A stretch of 64,000 bases of DNA from Pseudomonas aestuarii (GTDB taxonomy: Bacteria > Pseudomonadota > Gammaproteobacteria > Pseudomonadales > Pseudomonadaceae), in the NCBI RefSeq assembly GCF_027988105.1, contig NZ_JAQJZJ010000014.1:23355-87354 (forward strand), written 5' to 3'. The notes under the pieces were generated by a model. The model was not told where the DNA came from. It searched no databases and was given only the letters and a program-made list of their open reading frames with translations. Of the stretch, positions 35,953 to 45,022 are shown piece by piece; position 1 is the stretch's first letter, and every line of letters begins with the position of its first letter. The position numbers and the translations under genes are program-made.

Positions 35953-35990
35953 GAGGGTGGTACTGGGAAGCACACACGGAGTCGTCGCGA

Positions 35991-37274
35991 TCAGCTCATA
36001 CCCAGCCAGTTCGGCAGGGCCATGGACACGGCCGGGATGTAGGTGATGATCATCAGGAAGCCCAGCAGCAGCATCAGCCATGGCCAGGCGGCCTTGATCA
36101 CCGCGGTCAGCGGCATGCCGGTGACCGCCGAGGTGACGAACAGGTTGAGGCCCACCGGCGGGGTGATCAAACCGATCTCCATGTTCACCACCATGATGAT
36201 GCCCAGGTGGATCGGGTCGATGCCCAGTTGCACGGCGATCGGGAAGAGGATCGGTGCGAGGATCAGGATGATCGCCGAGGGCTCCATGAAGGCGCCGGCG
36301 ACCAGCAGCACGATGTTCACCACCAGCAGGAATTGCCAGGGCTGCAGGCCCATCTCGATCACAATAGCGGTGATGGTCTGGGGGATCTGCTCGGTGGTCA
36401 GCACGTGGGCGAAGAGCATGGCGTTGGCGATGATGAACATCAGCATGATGGTCAGCTTGCCGGACTCCAGGAGCACCTTGGGGCACTCGCGGATGCGCAT
36501 GTCCTTGTACACGAACAGGGCGACGAAACCGGCGTAGACCGCCGCCACCGCCGCCGCTTCGGTCGGGGTGAACATGCCGGAGTAGATGCCGCCGAGGATG
36601 ATCACCATCAGCAGCAGGCCCCAGATCGCCTTGCGTGCGGTGGTCAGCAGCTGGCGCAGACTGGCCCGCGGCAGGGAGGGCAGGTCCATCTTGCGCGCGA
36701 CAATGTAGATCGCCGTCATCAAGGCCACGCCGAGCATCAGGCCCGGTACCACCCCGGCCATGAACAGCTTGCCGACCGATTGTTCGGTCGCGGCGGCATA
36801 CACCACCATGACGATCGACGGCGGAATCAGGATGCCCAGGGTACCGGCGTTGCAGACGATGCCGGCGCCGAAGGCCTGCGGGTAACCGGAACGGACCATG
36901 CCGGCGATGGCAATCGAGCCCACGGCGGCCACGGTCGCCGGCGAGGAGCCGGACAAGGCGGCAAACAGCATGCAGGCCATCACCGCGGAGATCGCCAGGC
37001 CGCCACGGATATGGCCGACGCAGGCATTGGCGAAGTCGATCAGGCGCTGGGCCACGCCGCCGGTGGTCATGAAGGCGCCGGACAGCAGGAAGAACGGAAT
37101 CGCCAGGAGGGTGTAGTGCTCGCTGGTCTCGAACAGCTTGATCGCCAGCGAACGCACCGAATCCGGGCTGAACAGCATGATGGTCACCGAGCCGGCCAGG
37201 CCGAGGGACGCGGCAACCGGTACGCCGATGAACATCATCAGGAACAGCAGGGCGAAGAGGAACAGGATGGTCAT
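35991..37274 (-). CDS. dctM: C4-dicarboxylate TRAP transporter large permease DctM
   Basis: A 427-residue, ~12-helix ion-transporter-superfamily subunit that carries succinate, fumarate or malate with Na+. Typical stretches are FLFALLFLMMFIGVPVAASLG at the N-terminus, ALSGSSPATVAAVGSIAI and NAGTLGILIPPSIVMVVYA. It overlaps dctQ by 4 bp. Works with DctQ and the periplasmic DctP. Confidence 0.96.
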   Translation of the reverse strand: MTILFLFALLFLMMFIGVPVAASLGLAGSVTIMLFSPDSVRSLAIKLFETSEHYTLLAIPFFLLSGAFMTTGGVAQRLIDFANACVGHIRGGLAISAVMACMLFAALSGSSPATVAAVGSIAIAGMVRSGYPQAFGAGIVCNAGTLGILIPPSIVMVVYAAATEQSVGKLFMAGVVPGLMLGVALMTAIYIVARKMDLPSLPRASLRQLLTTARKAIWGLLLMVIILGGIYSGMFTPTEAAAVAAVYAGFVALFVYKDMRIRECPKVLLESGKLTIMLMFIIANAMLFAHVLTTEQIPQTITAIVIEMGLQPWQFLLVVNIVLLVAGAFMEPSAIILILAPILFPIAVQLGIDPIHLGIIMVVNMEIGLITPPVGLNLFVTSAVTGMPLTAVIKAAWPWLMLLLGFLMIITYIPAVSMALPNWLGMS

Positions 37275-37918
37275 TGCTTGTCTTCCTTCTTCTGCTCGTC
37301 GTCGTGCTCGGTCAACTTCATGGCTTCGGCGGCTTCATCGGCCAGGCCGAGGCCGGTCTGCTGGTTACGCAGGATGCGCACGAAGATTTCCAGGAAGCGG
37401 ATAAACACCATGGCGTAGCCGAATGGCACGATCAGGGTGATGTGCCATTGCTTGATGCCGTAGTGACCGAGGTCCTCGGCGCCAATGTTGGCGACAAACA
37501 GGGTGTGCATCCAGTCGAAGCTGGCTACCGCGATCAGCCCGGCATAGCCCAGGCAGCACAGGCAGGCGATCAAGCCGATGATCCGTTGCACCGGCTTGCT
37601 GGCCAGTTTGACCAGCGCATCGACGCCGATATGGCCGGCGGTGCGCACGCCATAGGCCAGGCCGAAAAAGATCAGCCAGGCGAACAGTGCCTTGGTCAGG
37701 GAGATGCTCCAGGTCATGTCCTGGGCCAATCCGAGAATGAAGTCGCCGATGGCGAAGAGGTTGTCGCTGGCGCCTTCCCAGCGATCGCCCCAGTTGTAGA
37801 ACAGGGTGTAGAGGTTGTTGAGGATCACGTAGACGAATGTCACAAGCGTCATGGTCGCCAGGAGAAAGGCGATAAAGCCTTCCTCGAAGTGATCGTACGC
37901 GCGTCGCAAGGCGTTCAT
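37271..37918 (-). CDS. dctQ: TRAP transporter small permease DctQ
   Basis: A four-helix membrane protein of 215 residues. The start at the ATG complementary to 37916-37918 (MNALRRAYDHFEEG) is chosen because GGAG lies 9 nt before it, whereas the same GGAG abuts the alternative ATG at 37927. Helix 1 is FIAFLLATMTLVTFVYVIL. DctQ bridges DctM and is essential for transport though its exact role is unclear. The C-terminal tail is highly charged. Confidence 0.93.
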   Translation of the reverse strand: MNALRRAYDHFEEGFIAFLLATMTLVTFVYVILNNLYTLFYNWGDRWEGASDNLFAIGDFILGLAQDMTWSISLTKALFAWLIFFGLAYGVRTAGHIGVDALVKLASKPVQRIIGLIACLCCLGYAGLIAVASFDWMHTLFVANIGAEDLGHYGIKQWHITLIVPFGYAMVFIRFLEIFVRILRNQQTGLGLADEAAEAMKLTEHDDEQKKEDKQ

Positions 37919-37946
37919 CGATAGCATCTCCAGTGGAGGAGGGAGG

Positions 37947-38015
37947 GCCAGGGCAGCCTGTGTTGGCAGTGCCCTGGCGCAATAGCCCGACAGCGGGGCG
38001 AGCCGCCGCTGTCGG
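37947..38015 (-). repeat. Two intercistronic hairpins between dctP and dctQ
   Basis: Stem GCCAGGGCA (37947-37955) / TGCCCTGGC (37970-37978), and stem CCGACAGCGG (37987-37996) / CCGCTGTCGG (38006-38015). No U-run. Such structures after the binding-protein gene commonly raise the level of its mRNA relative to the permease genes. Confidence 0.65.
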
Positions 38016-38060
38016 TGGGATAGGCCGCTATGCGGCTAGGCCTGCGCGGCCCGACCCACC

Positions 38061-39050
38061 CTACTGGTTGGCTGCGTCGGCGGCCTTGATCAGGTCGGCA
38101 CCGATTTCGTCTTCGAACTTGGCCCATACCGGCTTCATGGCGTCGCGCCACATGCCGCGTTGCTCCGGGGTCAGGGTGATGATTTCGGTGGTCTTGGCGT
38201 CGAGGATGCGTTGCTTGTCGCCCTCGTTCAGCGCGTTGGCTTGCTTGTTCACCTCGGCGGTGACTTCCACGATGATCTTGTCCAGCTCGCTGCGGACATC
38301 TTCCGGCAGGCTCTTCCAGAAGGTGGTGTTGGTGATCAGCATGTAGTCGAGGACACCGTGGTTGGACTCGGTGATGTACTTCTGCACTTCATGCATCTTC
38401 TGGCTGTAGATGTTCGAGTAGGGGTTCTCGGCACCGTTGACCACACCCGTCTGCAGACCTTGGTAAACCTCGGCGAAGCTCATCTTGCGCGGGTTGGCGC
38501 GCACGGCCTTGAATTGCTCTTCCAGCACGGCGGACGCCTGTACGCGGAACTTCAGGCCACGGGCATCCTTGGGCTCACGCAGCGGCTTGTTGGCCGACAG
38601 CTGCTTGAGGCCGTTGTGCCAGTAACCCAGGCCGGTGATGTTCTTGTCTTCCATGGATTTCAGCAGGGCCTGACCTGGCGGGCTTTGCTGGAAACGGTCG
38701 AGTGCGGCCATGTCCTTGAACAGGAACGGCAGATCGAATACTTGAACCTGCTTGGTGTACTGCTCGAACTTGGCCAGGGATGGGGCGATCAGCTGCACGT
38801 CACCGAGCAACAGCGCTTCCATTTCCTTGCCATCGCCAAACAGCGAGGAGTTGGGGTAGACCTCGACCTTGACCTTGTCGCCCAGACGCTCTTCGGCGAG
38901 CTTCTTGAACAGCGCGGCACCCTGGCCTTTCGGCGTGTGCTCGGCGACCACGTGGGAGAACTTGATCACGATCGGCTCGGCCGCTTGGGCCATCCCGGCG
39001 ATGGTCAGGGACAGGGCGCAAGCCAGGGCCTTGGCAGTGAACTTGAACAT
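38061..39050 (-). CDS. dctP: C4-dicarboxylate-binding periplasmic protein DctP
   Basis: A 329-residue solute receptor of the TRAP system. The signal peptide is MFKFTAKALACALSLTIAGMAQA. The mature protein shows IVIKFSHVVAEHTPKGQGA and the substrate-carboxylate Arg region LKFRVQAS, followed by GLQTGVVNGAENPYSN. First gene of dctPQM, behind a consensus sigma-54 promoter. Confidence 0.96.
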   Translation of the reverse strand: MFKFTAKALACALSLTIAGMAQAAEPIVIKFSHVVAEHTPKGQGAALFKKLAEERLGDKVKVEVYPNSSLFGDGKEMEALLLGDVQLIAPSLAKFEQYTKQVQVFDLPFLFKDMAALDRFQQSPPGQALLKSMEDKNITGLGYWHNGLKQLSANKPLREPKDARGLKFRVQASAVLEEQFKAVRANPRKMSFAEVYQGLQTGVVNGAENPYSNIYSQKMHEVQKYITESNHGVLDYMLITNTTFWKSLPEDVRSELDKIIVEVTAEVNKQANALNEGDKQRILDAKTTEIITLTPEQRGMWRDAMKPVWAKFEDEIGADLIKAADAANQ

Positions 39051-39203
39051 ACGAGTGCTTCCTCTTGTTTTTGTGCTTCGTTATGCGCCGCAGCGCTGCA
39101 GAACGGGCGAACAAGATCAAGTCTAGGCGGCCTGCCGGAAAACGACGGACGCTGGGTAGCGATTGCCTGGACTTGAGGTTGTTGGATCGCCTGCAAGTAC
39201 TAG

Positions 39204-39219
39204 AGCAACCGCCATGCCA
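39204..39219 (-). promoter_or_regulatory. Sigma-54 promoter of dctPQM
   Basis: The minus strand reads TGGCATGGCGGTTGCT, matching TGGCAY-G-N4-TTGCW with correct GG/GC spacing. Transcription would begin near 39193, ~140 nt before dctP. DctD, encoded upstream, is the expected activator. Imperfect inverted repeats such as GGGAA...TTCCC near 39300 could be its upstream sites. The rest of the 39051-39390 gap shows no gene. Confidence 0.8.
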
Positions 39220-39390
39220 GACTGTAGGTCGGGGCTGCGAACTGTCGCGGAAAATCCTTGGCGCAAGGCGATGGCAGCTTGCGGGAACGGGCTTGTGCGG
39301 GGAACCAATAGATTCCCGGTAGCGGTTTGCGGCGTCGTTGCTGCGGGCAATGCGGCGCCGGAGTGGGTGGGGGTGGCGGGAATCCGCCAG

Positions 39391-40782
39391 TCAGTCGAGG
39401 TCGTCTGGCGAGCTTCCGCCAGTATCGGCCACGCTCAGGCCATGCTTGCGCAATTTGTCGTGCAGGGTCTTGCGCGGCACGCCGAGGGCTTCGGCCAGGC
39501 TGCGCAGCGAACCATGGGCACGACTCAGTTCGGCGGCGATCATGGCGCGTTCGAAGGCTTCTACCTGTTCGCTGAGATTGCCGCTGAGCGGCACGTCGCT
39601 TTGTGGGCTGTTCAGGTTTAACTCCAGGCCCAGGTCGAGACCGAGGGCGAAGCGCTCGGCGGCATTCTGCAGTTCGCGCACATTGCCCGGCCAGGGGTGA
39701 CGCAGGAGCATGGCGCGCTGCCCCGGTTGCAGTTCGCGCATGGGCAGGCCGTGGCGGGCGCTGGCACCATCGGCAAAGTGCTGGAACAGCAGCAGGGCGT
39801 CTTCGCCACGTTCGCGCAGGGGCGGGATGCGCAGCGGGGCGACGTTCAGGCGGTAATACAGGTCGGCGCGGAAGCGGCCCTGGTCGGCGGCCTGGCGCAG
39901 GTCTTCCTTGGTGGCGGCGATCACGCGGATATCCAGCGGGATCAGCTGGTTGCCGCCCAGACGCTCGACCACCCGTTCCTGCAGCAGGCGCAGCAGCTTG
40001 ACCTGGACTTCCAGGCTCATGCTTTCGATTTCATCGAGGAACAGGGTGCCGCCATTGGCGAACTCGAACTTGCCGATACGGCGTTTCTGCGCCCCGGTAA
40101 AGGCGCCCGGTTCGTGGCCGAACAGTTCGCTTTCCACCACCGACTCGGCCAGGGCGCCGGCGTTGATGGCGACGAAGGGACCGTCGCGGCGGTTGGACAG
40201 GTCGTGCAGGGCGCGGGCGACGACTTCCTTGCCGGCGCCGGTTTCGCCGAGGATCAATACATCGGCGCTGATGTTGGCCAGGGCACCGATCTGCTCACGC
40301 AGGCGCGCCATGGCCGGCGACTGGCCGACCAGGCGGGCGCTCAACTGCTGGCGATCGGCCAGGGCCAGGCGCAGGCTGCGGTTATCCAGCACCAGGCGGC
40401 GCAGGGCGAGGGCGCGGCGCACGCTGTCGAGCAGCTCTTCGCTGGCGAAGGGTTTTTCCAGAAAGTCATAGGCGCCGGCGCGCATCGCCTGCACCGCCAG
40501 GGGCACATCGCCATGGCCGGTGATCAGCAGCACCGGCAGGTCCGGGTCCTGCTCGTGCAGCTGCTCGAGCAGCTGCATGCCATCGATGCCCGGCATGCGG
40601 ATATCGCTGACCACCACGCCCGCCCAGTCGCGGCCGATGCGCGCGGCAACGCCGCGGGCGTCGGCCAGGCTGACGACCTGCAGCCCCGCCAGGTCGAGCG
40701 TTTGGCTCAGGGCCTGGCGCAGGTGCGGGTCGTCGTCGATCAACAGCACTTGGGTACGTGGGTCGAGGGTGGTCATAGGCAA
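39391..40782 (-). CDS. dctD: Sigma-54-dependent response regulator DctD
   Basis: A 463-residue NtrC-family regulator with three parts. The receiver domain (residues ~10-120) has the phospho-acceptor Asp in VVVSDIRMPG. The AAA+ domain has Walker A ILGETGAGKE and the sigma-54 contact loop EPGAFTGAQK. The C-terminal Fis-type helix-turn-helix is GSLRSLAEALGVPRKTLHDKL. It activates dctPQM in response to C4-dicarboxylates sensed by DctB. It overlaps dctB by 10 bp. Confidence 0.96.
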   Translation of the reverse strand: MPMTTLDPRTQVLLIDDDPHLRQALSQTLDLAGLQVVSLADARGVAARIGRDWAGVVVSDIRMPGIDGMQLLEQLHEQDPDLPVLLITGHGDVPLAVQAMRAGAYDFLEKPFASEELLDSVRRALALRRLVLDNRSLRLALADRQQLSARLVGQSPAMARLREQIGALANISADVLILGETGAGKEVVARALHDLSNRRDGPFVAINAGALAESVVESELFGHEPGAFTGAQKRRIGKFEFANGGTLFLDEIESMSLEVQVKLLRLLQERVVERLGGNQLIPLDIRVIAATKEDLRQAADQGRFRADLYYRLNVAPLRIPPLRERGEDALLLFQHFADGASARHGLPMRELQPGQRAMLLRHPWPGNVRELQNAAERFALGLDLGLELNLNSPQSDVPLSGNLSEQVEAFERAMIAAELSRAHGSLRSLAEALGVPRKTLHDKLRKHGLSVADTGGSSPDDLD

Positions 40783-42587
40783 AAATCCTCGGGCGACTGG
40801 TTTTTAACGCCGTGTTCGGCGGCGCGCAGGCGCAGGGTCAGCAGGGCGCCACCGTCGGGGTGGTTGGCCAGCAGTAGTTCACCGCCGAGGGCGCGTATCA
40901 GGGTATCGCAAATCGCCAGGCCCAGGCCCAGACCCTGGGCGCTGGTCTTGGTGGTGAAGAAGGGTTCGCGGGCGCGTTGCAGGGCTTCGGCAGTGAATCC
41001 CGGGCCGTTGTCGCGCAGCTGCAGGTCGATGCCCTCGGTGCTGCGTTCGGCGCTGAGCCAGATGCGCCGCGGCGGCGCTTTCTCGCTCAGGGCGTCGAGG
41101 GCATTGGCCAGCAGGTTGCCGAGCACCTGGCGCAGGCGGGTTTCGCCGGCCTGGACCCACAGGGTGGCTTCGGGCAGGTCGCGAATCAATTCGACCTCCA
41201 TCGCCCGGCGGCGTTTGGCCAGCAGCGCCAACGCATCGTCGAGGGCCGGTTGCAGAGCCACGCTTTCCGGGGCGTGGCGGTCACGGCGAGCGAAGGCGCG
41301 CAGGTGGGCAATGATCGAGGCCATGCGTTCGGTCATCTGGCTGATCAGCTTGAGGTTGGCGCGGGCGTCTTCGTTGCGCTGGTGGTCGAGCAGCACGCCG
41401 GCATTGTCGGCATAGCTGCGAATCGCCGCCAGCGGCTGATTGAGTTCGTGGCTGATGCTCGCGCTCATGGTGCCCAGGGCCGACAGCTTGCCGGCCTGGA
41501 CCAGTTCGTCCTGGGCGCGCACCAGCTCCTGCTGGGCGTGTTCGCGCTCCAGCACTTCCTGTTTCAGGCGGCTGTTGAGCAGTTCCAGATCCTGGGTGCG
41601 CTCTTGCACGCGCTGCTCCAGCTGCTGACGGGCACGGGCATCCAGGGCGATGCGTTCGAGGTAATGACGGCGGCGTTGCATCAGCAGGCCGAGCAGCAGG
41701 ATAAGCACCAGCAGCGCCGCGCCACCGATGGCCACAGCGGTGCGCACGGGGCGATCGAGCAGCAGGCGCGGCGCCAGGATGCTTACGGTCCAGCCGATAT
41801 CGTCGAGGCTGCGACTCTGCCGAAGCCAGGCTGTGGGGTCGAGCTGCAGGGGCGGTGGCGACTGGATGCGGTAAGGCTGGGTGGCGCTAATCGCGACGCG
41901 CTCGGCATTGTCCAGCTCGCGGGTGGCATGGAAGCGCCAGTCAGCCTGCGAGGTGAGGATCACCACGCCGTAGTTGTCGGTTACCAGCAACTGCTCGGGG
42001 CGGTTGCCCCACAGCGTTTCGGTATGATCGAGATCGACCTTGACCACCAGCACGCCGAGGATCTGCGCGCCCTCGCGTACTGCGGCGGCGAAGAAGTAGC
42101 CGCGCTTGCCGGAGGTGGTGCCGAGACCGAAGAAGCGCCCGGAACGACCTTGCATGGCATCGCGAAAATAGGGGCGGTAGGAGAAGTTGCGCTCGACGAA
42201 GCTGTCTTCCTGATCCCAGTTGGAGGCCGCCAGGGTCTGACCGTCGGGGTCCATCAGGTAGATCACGTCGGCCCCGGTCTGCTGCTGCAGGCCGGCCAGC
42301 AACTGGTTGGTCTGGTCGCGCAATGGCTCATCGGTGCTTTGCTGCAACAGCTGGCGCAGGGTCGGCAGTTGCCCGAGGATCGGCGGCAGCACCTCGTAGC
42401 GGTTCAGGGTGCCGAGCAGGTTGGCGACGTAGAGGTCGAGGGTCTGACGGTGCTGCTCGTTCAGCACGCCGCGGTAATAACGCTCGGCCAGTTGTTGCAG
42501 CGGCCAGAGCAGCGGGGTCAGCAGCAGGGCAAGGAGCGCCAGGCTGCGCCAGCGGAGGCGTTTGGGCGTGCGGAGGGTTGCGGTCAT
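40773..42587 (-). CDS. dctB: C4-dicarboxylate sensor histidine kinase DctB
   Basis: The start taken is the ATG complementary to 42585-42587 (MTATLRTPKRLRWRSL), giving 604 residues; an upstream ATG at 42683 in frame would add 32 untypical residues. There is a first membrane helix (LALLALLLTPLLWPL), a periplasmic sensing region of ~250 residues, and a second helix (VAIGGAALLVLILLLGLLM). A coiled linker leads to the phospho-acceptor His in MSASISHELNQPLAAIRSY. The kinase core has LGNLLANALDAL, DNGPGF and GLGLAI. Partner of DctD. Confidence 0.94.
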   Translation of the reverse strand: MTATLRTPKRLRWRSLALLALLLTPLLWPLQQLAERYYRGVLNEQHRQTLDLYVANLLGTLNRYEVLPPILGQLPTLRQLLQQSTDEPLRDQTNQLLAGLQQQTGADVIYLMDPDGQTLAASNWDQEDSFVERNFSYRPYFRDAMQGRSGRFFGLGTTSGKRGYFFAAAVREGAQILGVLVVKVDLDHTETLWGNRPEQLLVTDNYGVVILTSQADWRFHATRELDNAERVAISATQPYRIQSPPPLQLDPTAWLRQSRSLDDIGWTVSILAPRLLLDRPVRTAVAIGGAALLVLILLLGLLMQRRRHYLERIALDARARQQLEQRVQERTQDLELLNSRLKQEVLEREHAQQELVRAQDELVQAGKLSALGTMSASISHELNQPLAAIRSYADNAGVLLDHQRNEDARANLKLISQMTERMASIIAHLRAFARRDRHAPESVALQPALDDALALLAKRRRAMEVELIRDLPEATLWVQAGETRLRQVLGNLLANALDALSEKAPPRRIWLSAERSTEGIDLQLRDNGPGFTAEALQRAREPFFTTKTSAQGLGLGLAICDTLIRALGGELLLANHPDGGALLTLRLRAAEHGVKNQSPEDFCL

Positions 42588-42726
42588 GGGGAAGGCGCCT
42601 GAGTGTCGCAGGTAGTATGCATCTTCGAGCTTTAGCAAGGGATGTGCCAGTGGCGTGGGGTCGCGTCGGCTTAAGCCCAGCATTTGACTTGCCAGATGCT
42701 ATCGAATCGGCTGCGACATGAATCGC

Positions 42727-43602
42727 TCAGCGGTGTGGCGGGCTGTGCAGGCATTCGAGCAGGGCGCTGTGCCAGTCACTCAGCTGGATATGCCAATCGC
42801 GTTGCAGGCGAGTGCAGTCGAGTCGCGAGTTGAGCGGACGCCGTGCCGGCGTGGGGTAGCCGCTGCTGGGGATGGGCTGCAGGGTCGCGGTGGCTTTGCC
42901 TTGCGCGCGCAGTTGCTCGGCGATGGCGCTGGCAAAGCCGAACCAGGACACCTCGCCCTGCGTGCTGAGGTGATACAGCCCCCAGGGGCCGCCGCGGCCG
43001 TGGCGCCAGCGCTCGACCAGCTGGCTGGTGGCGCTGGCGATGCTGCCGGCCCAGGTCGGCGCGCCGACCTGGTCGGCCACTACGCTCAGGCTGGCGCGTT
43101 CCTGCAGCAAGCGTTGCATGGTCAGCAGAAAATTCGAGCCGTGCAGCGAGTAGACCCAGCTGGTGCGCAGGATCAAATGCGCGGCGCCAACCGCCTCGAT
43201 CGCCTGTTCCCCGGCCAGCTTGCTGCGGCCGTAGACGTTGAGCGGGTTGGGCGCGTCGTCCTCGGCATAGGGCGCCGGCTTACGACCGTCGAATACATAG
43301 TCGCTGGAGTAGTGGATCAGCGGCACACCTAGGCTGGCGGCTTCCTCGGCCAGCACGCCGGGCGCCGTGGCGTTGATCGCGAAGGCCAGTTCGGGCTCGC
43401 TTTCGGCCTGGTCGACCGCTGTGTAAGCCGCGGCGTTGACGATCAAGTCGGGGCACAATTGGCGCACCTGCTGGCGAATCTGCGCAGGATCGGCCAGATC
43501 GAATTTATCGCGACCGGGCACGATCAATTCGCCTTGTCCGCGCAGGCTCAGTTGCAGTTCGCGACTGACTTGGCCGTGCTGGCCGAGCAACAGGATCTTC
43601 AT
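42727..43602 (-). CDS. rfbD: dTDP-4-dehydrorhamnose reductase RfbD (RmlD)
   Basis: A 291-residue short-chain dehydrogenase making dTDP-L-rhamnose, the last step of the pathway. Nucleotide-binding MKILLLGQHGQVSREL at the N-terminus replaces the usual GxxGQxG. The catalytic YGRSKLAGEQ and IHYSSDYVFDG are present. Last gene of rfbBACD; it overlaps rfbC by 4 bp. Confidence 0.95.
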   Translation of the reverse strand: MKILLLGQHGQVSRELQLSLRGQGELIVPGRDKFDLADPAQIRQQVRQLCPDLIVNAAAYTAVDQAESEPELAFAINATAPGVLAEEAASLGVPLIHYSSDYVFDGRKPAPYAEDDAPNPLNVYGRSKLAGEQAIEAVGAAHLILRTSWVYSLHGSNFLLTMQRLLQERASLSVVADQVGAPTWAGSIASATSQLVERWRHGRGGPWGLYHLSTQGEVSWFGFASAIAEQLRAQGKATATLQPIPSSGYPTPARRPLNSRLDCTRLQRDWHIQLSDWHSALLECLHSPPHR

Positions 43603-44144
43603 GGGAACAGCTCCGCATCGGCCAGGCTGAGGCCGGCCTGGTCCTTGGCCGAGAGCTGCGGCGTGCTATCCAGTGGCCAGTCGATGGCCAGGCTCGGGTC
43701 GTCCCAGCGGATGCAGCGCTCATGGGCCGGCGCGTAGTAGTCGGTGGTCTTGTAGACGACTTCGGCGTATTCGCTGAGCGTGAGGAAACCGTGGGCGAAG
43801 CCTTCCGGCAGCCACAGTTGGCGCTTGTTCTCGGCGGACAAGTGGATGCCGACCCATTTGCCGAAGGTCGGCGAGCTACGGCGCAGATCCACGCTGACGT
43901 CGAACACTTCGCCGGCGACGACCCGCACCAGCTTGCCCTGGGCCTGCTGCAGTTGGTAATGCAGGCCGCGCAACACGCCGCGCAGCGAGCGCGAGTGGTT
44001 GTCCTGGACGAATGTGCGGTTGAGGCCGGTGGCCTCGCTGAAGGCGCGGGCATTGAAGCTCTCGTAGAAGAAGCCGCGCTCGTCGCCGAACACCCTGGGT
44101 TCGAGGATCAGCACCTCCGGCAGTTCGCTGGCAATCACCTTCAT
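43599..44144 (-). CDS. rfbC: dTDP-4-dehydrorhamnose 3,5-epimerase RfbC (RmlC)
   Basis: A 181-residue cupin epimerase. Typical motifs are VFGDERGFFYESFNARAF, FVQDNHSRS, VLRGLHYQ with the catalytic His, and LWLPEGFAHGFLTLSE. It overlaps rfbA and rfbD by 4 bp each. Confidence 0.96.
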   Translation of the reverse strand: MKVIASELPEVLILEPRVFGDERGFFYESFNARAFSEATGLNRTFVQDNHSRSLRGVLRGLHYQLQQAQGKLVRVVAGEVFDVSVDLRRSSPTFGKWVGIHLSAENKRQLWLPEGFAHGFLTLSEYAEVVYKTTDYYAPAHERCIRWDDPSLAIDWPLDSTPQLSAKDQAGLSLADAELFP

Positions 44145-45022
44145 GCGTGCTCCTGCGCCAGCCTGGACAGGTACTGGCCATAGTCGGTCTTGCCGAAGGC
44201 CTGGGCTTGCTTAAGCAGCTGTGCGCGATCGATCCAGCGATTATTGAAGGCGATCTCTTCCAGGCAGGCGACTTTCAGGCCCTGACGGTGCTCGATGGTC
44301 TGCACGTATTGCGAGGCCTCCAGCAGGCTGTCGTGGGTGCCGGTGTCGAGCCAGGCGAAGCCCCGGCCGAAGCGCTCGACATGCAGGTCGCCGCGCCTTA
44401 AATAGGCGTTGTTGACGTCGGTGATTTCCAGCTCGCCGCGTGGCGAGGGCTTGATCGCCCTGGCGATCTCGATCACGTCGTTGTCGTAGAAATACAGGCC
44501 GGTGACGGCATAGCTGGATTTCGGCTTGGCCGGTTTTTCCTCGATGCAGATGACCCGGCCGCTGGCGTCGAACTCGACCACGCCGAAGCGCTCGGGATCC
44601 TTGACCCAATAGCCGAAAATCGTCGCGCCGCTGGGTTCGGCGGCGGCGCGCAGGAGCTTCTCGGTGAAGTGCTGGCCGTGAAAGATATTGTCGCCGAGGA
44701 TCAGGCATACCGGGTCGCCGCCGATGAATGCCTCGCCGATCAGCAGGGCCTGGGCCAGCCCTTCCGGCGCCGGCTGTTCGGCATAGACGAAGCGCACGCC
44801 GAACTGACTGCCGTCGCCGAGCGTCCTCTCGAACTGCGGCAGATCGTGGGGGGTGGAAATGATCAGGATGTCGCGGATGCCGGCGAGCATCAGTACCGAG
44901 ATTGGGTAATAGATCATCGGCTTGTCGTAGACCGGCAGCAGCTGCTTGGACACCCCCAGGGTGAGCGGGTAGAGGCGGCTGCCGGAGCCGCCGGCGAGGA
45001 CTATGCCTTTCATCCCTTTCAA
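44141..45022 (-). CDS. rfbA: Glucose-1-phosphate thymidylyltransferase RfbA (RmlA)
   Basis: Makes dTDP-glucose from glucose-1-phosphate and dTTP. The nucleotidyltransferase signature LAGGSGSRLYPLT is followed by SKQLLPVYDKPMIYYP. Two starts are possible. One is a TTG at 45022 with a well-placed GGAG that overlaps the rfbB stop (293 residues). The other is the ATG at 45013 (290 residues), whose only purine stretch touches the codon. The TTG is preferred slightly. Confidence 0.95.
   Translation of the reverse strand: MKGMKGIVLAGGSGSRLYPLTLGVSKQLLPVYDKPMIYYPISVLMLAGIRDILIISTPHDLPQFERTLGDGSQFGVRFVYAEQPAPEGLAQALLIGEAFIGGDPVCLILGDNIFHGQHFTEKLLRAAAEPSGATIFGYWVKDPERFGVVEFDASGRVICIEEKPAKPKSSYAVTGLYFYDNDVIEIARAIKPSPRGELEITDVNNAYLRRGDLHVERFGRGFAWLDTGTHDSLLEASQYVQTIEHRQGLKVACLEEIAFNNRWIDRAQLLKQAQAFGKTDYGQYLSRLAQEHA

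Noticed and set aside
40977..42602. A 541-codon open frame antisense to dctB
   Set aside because: Same reason: no motifs, and DctB on the other strand shows every kinase box.
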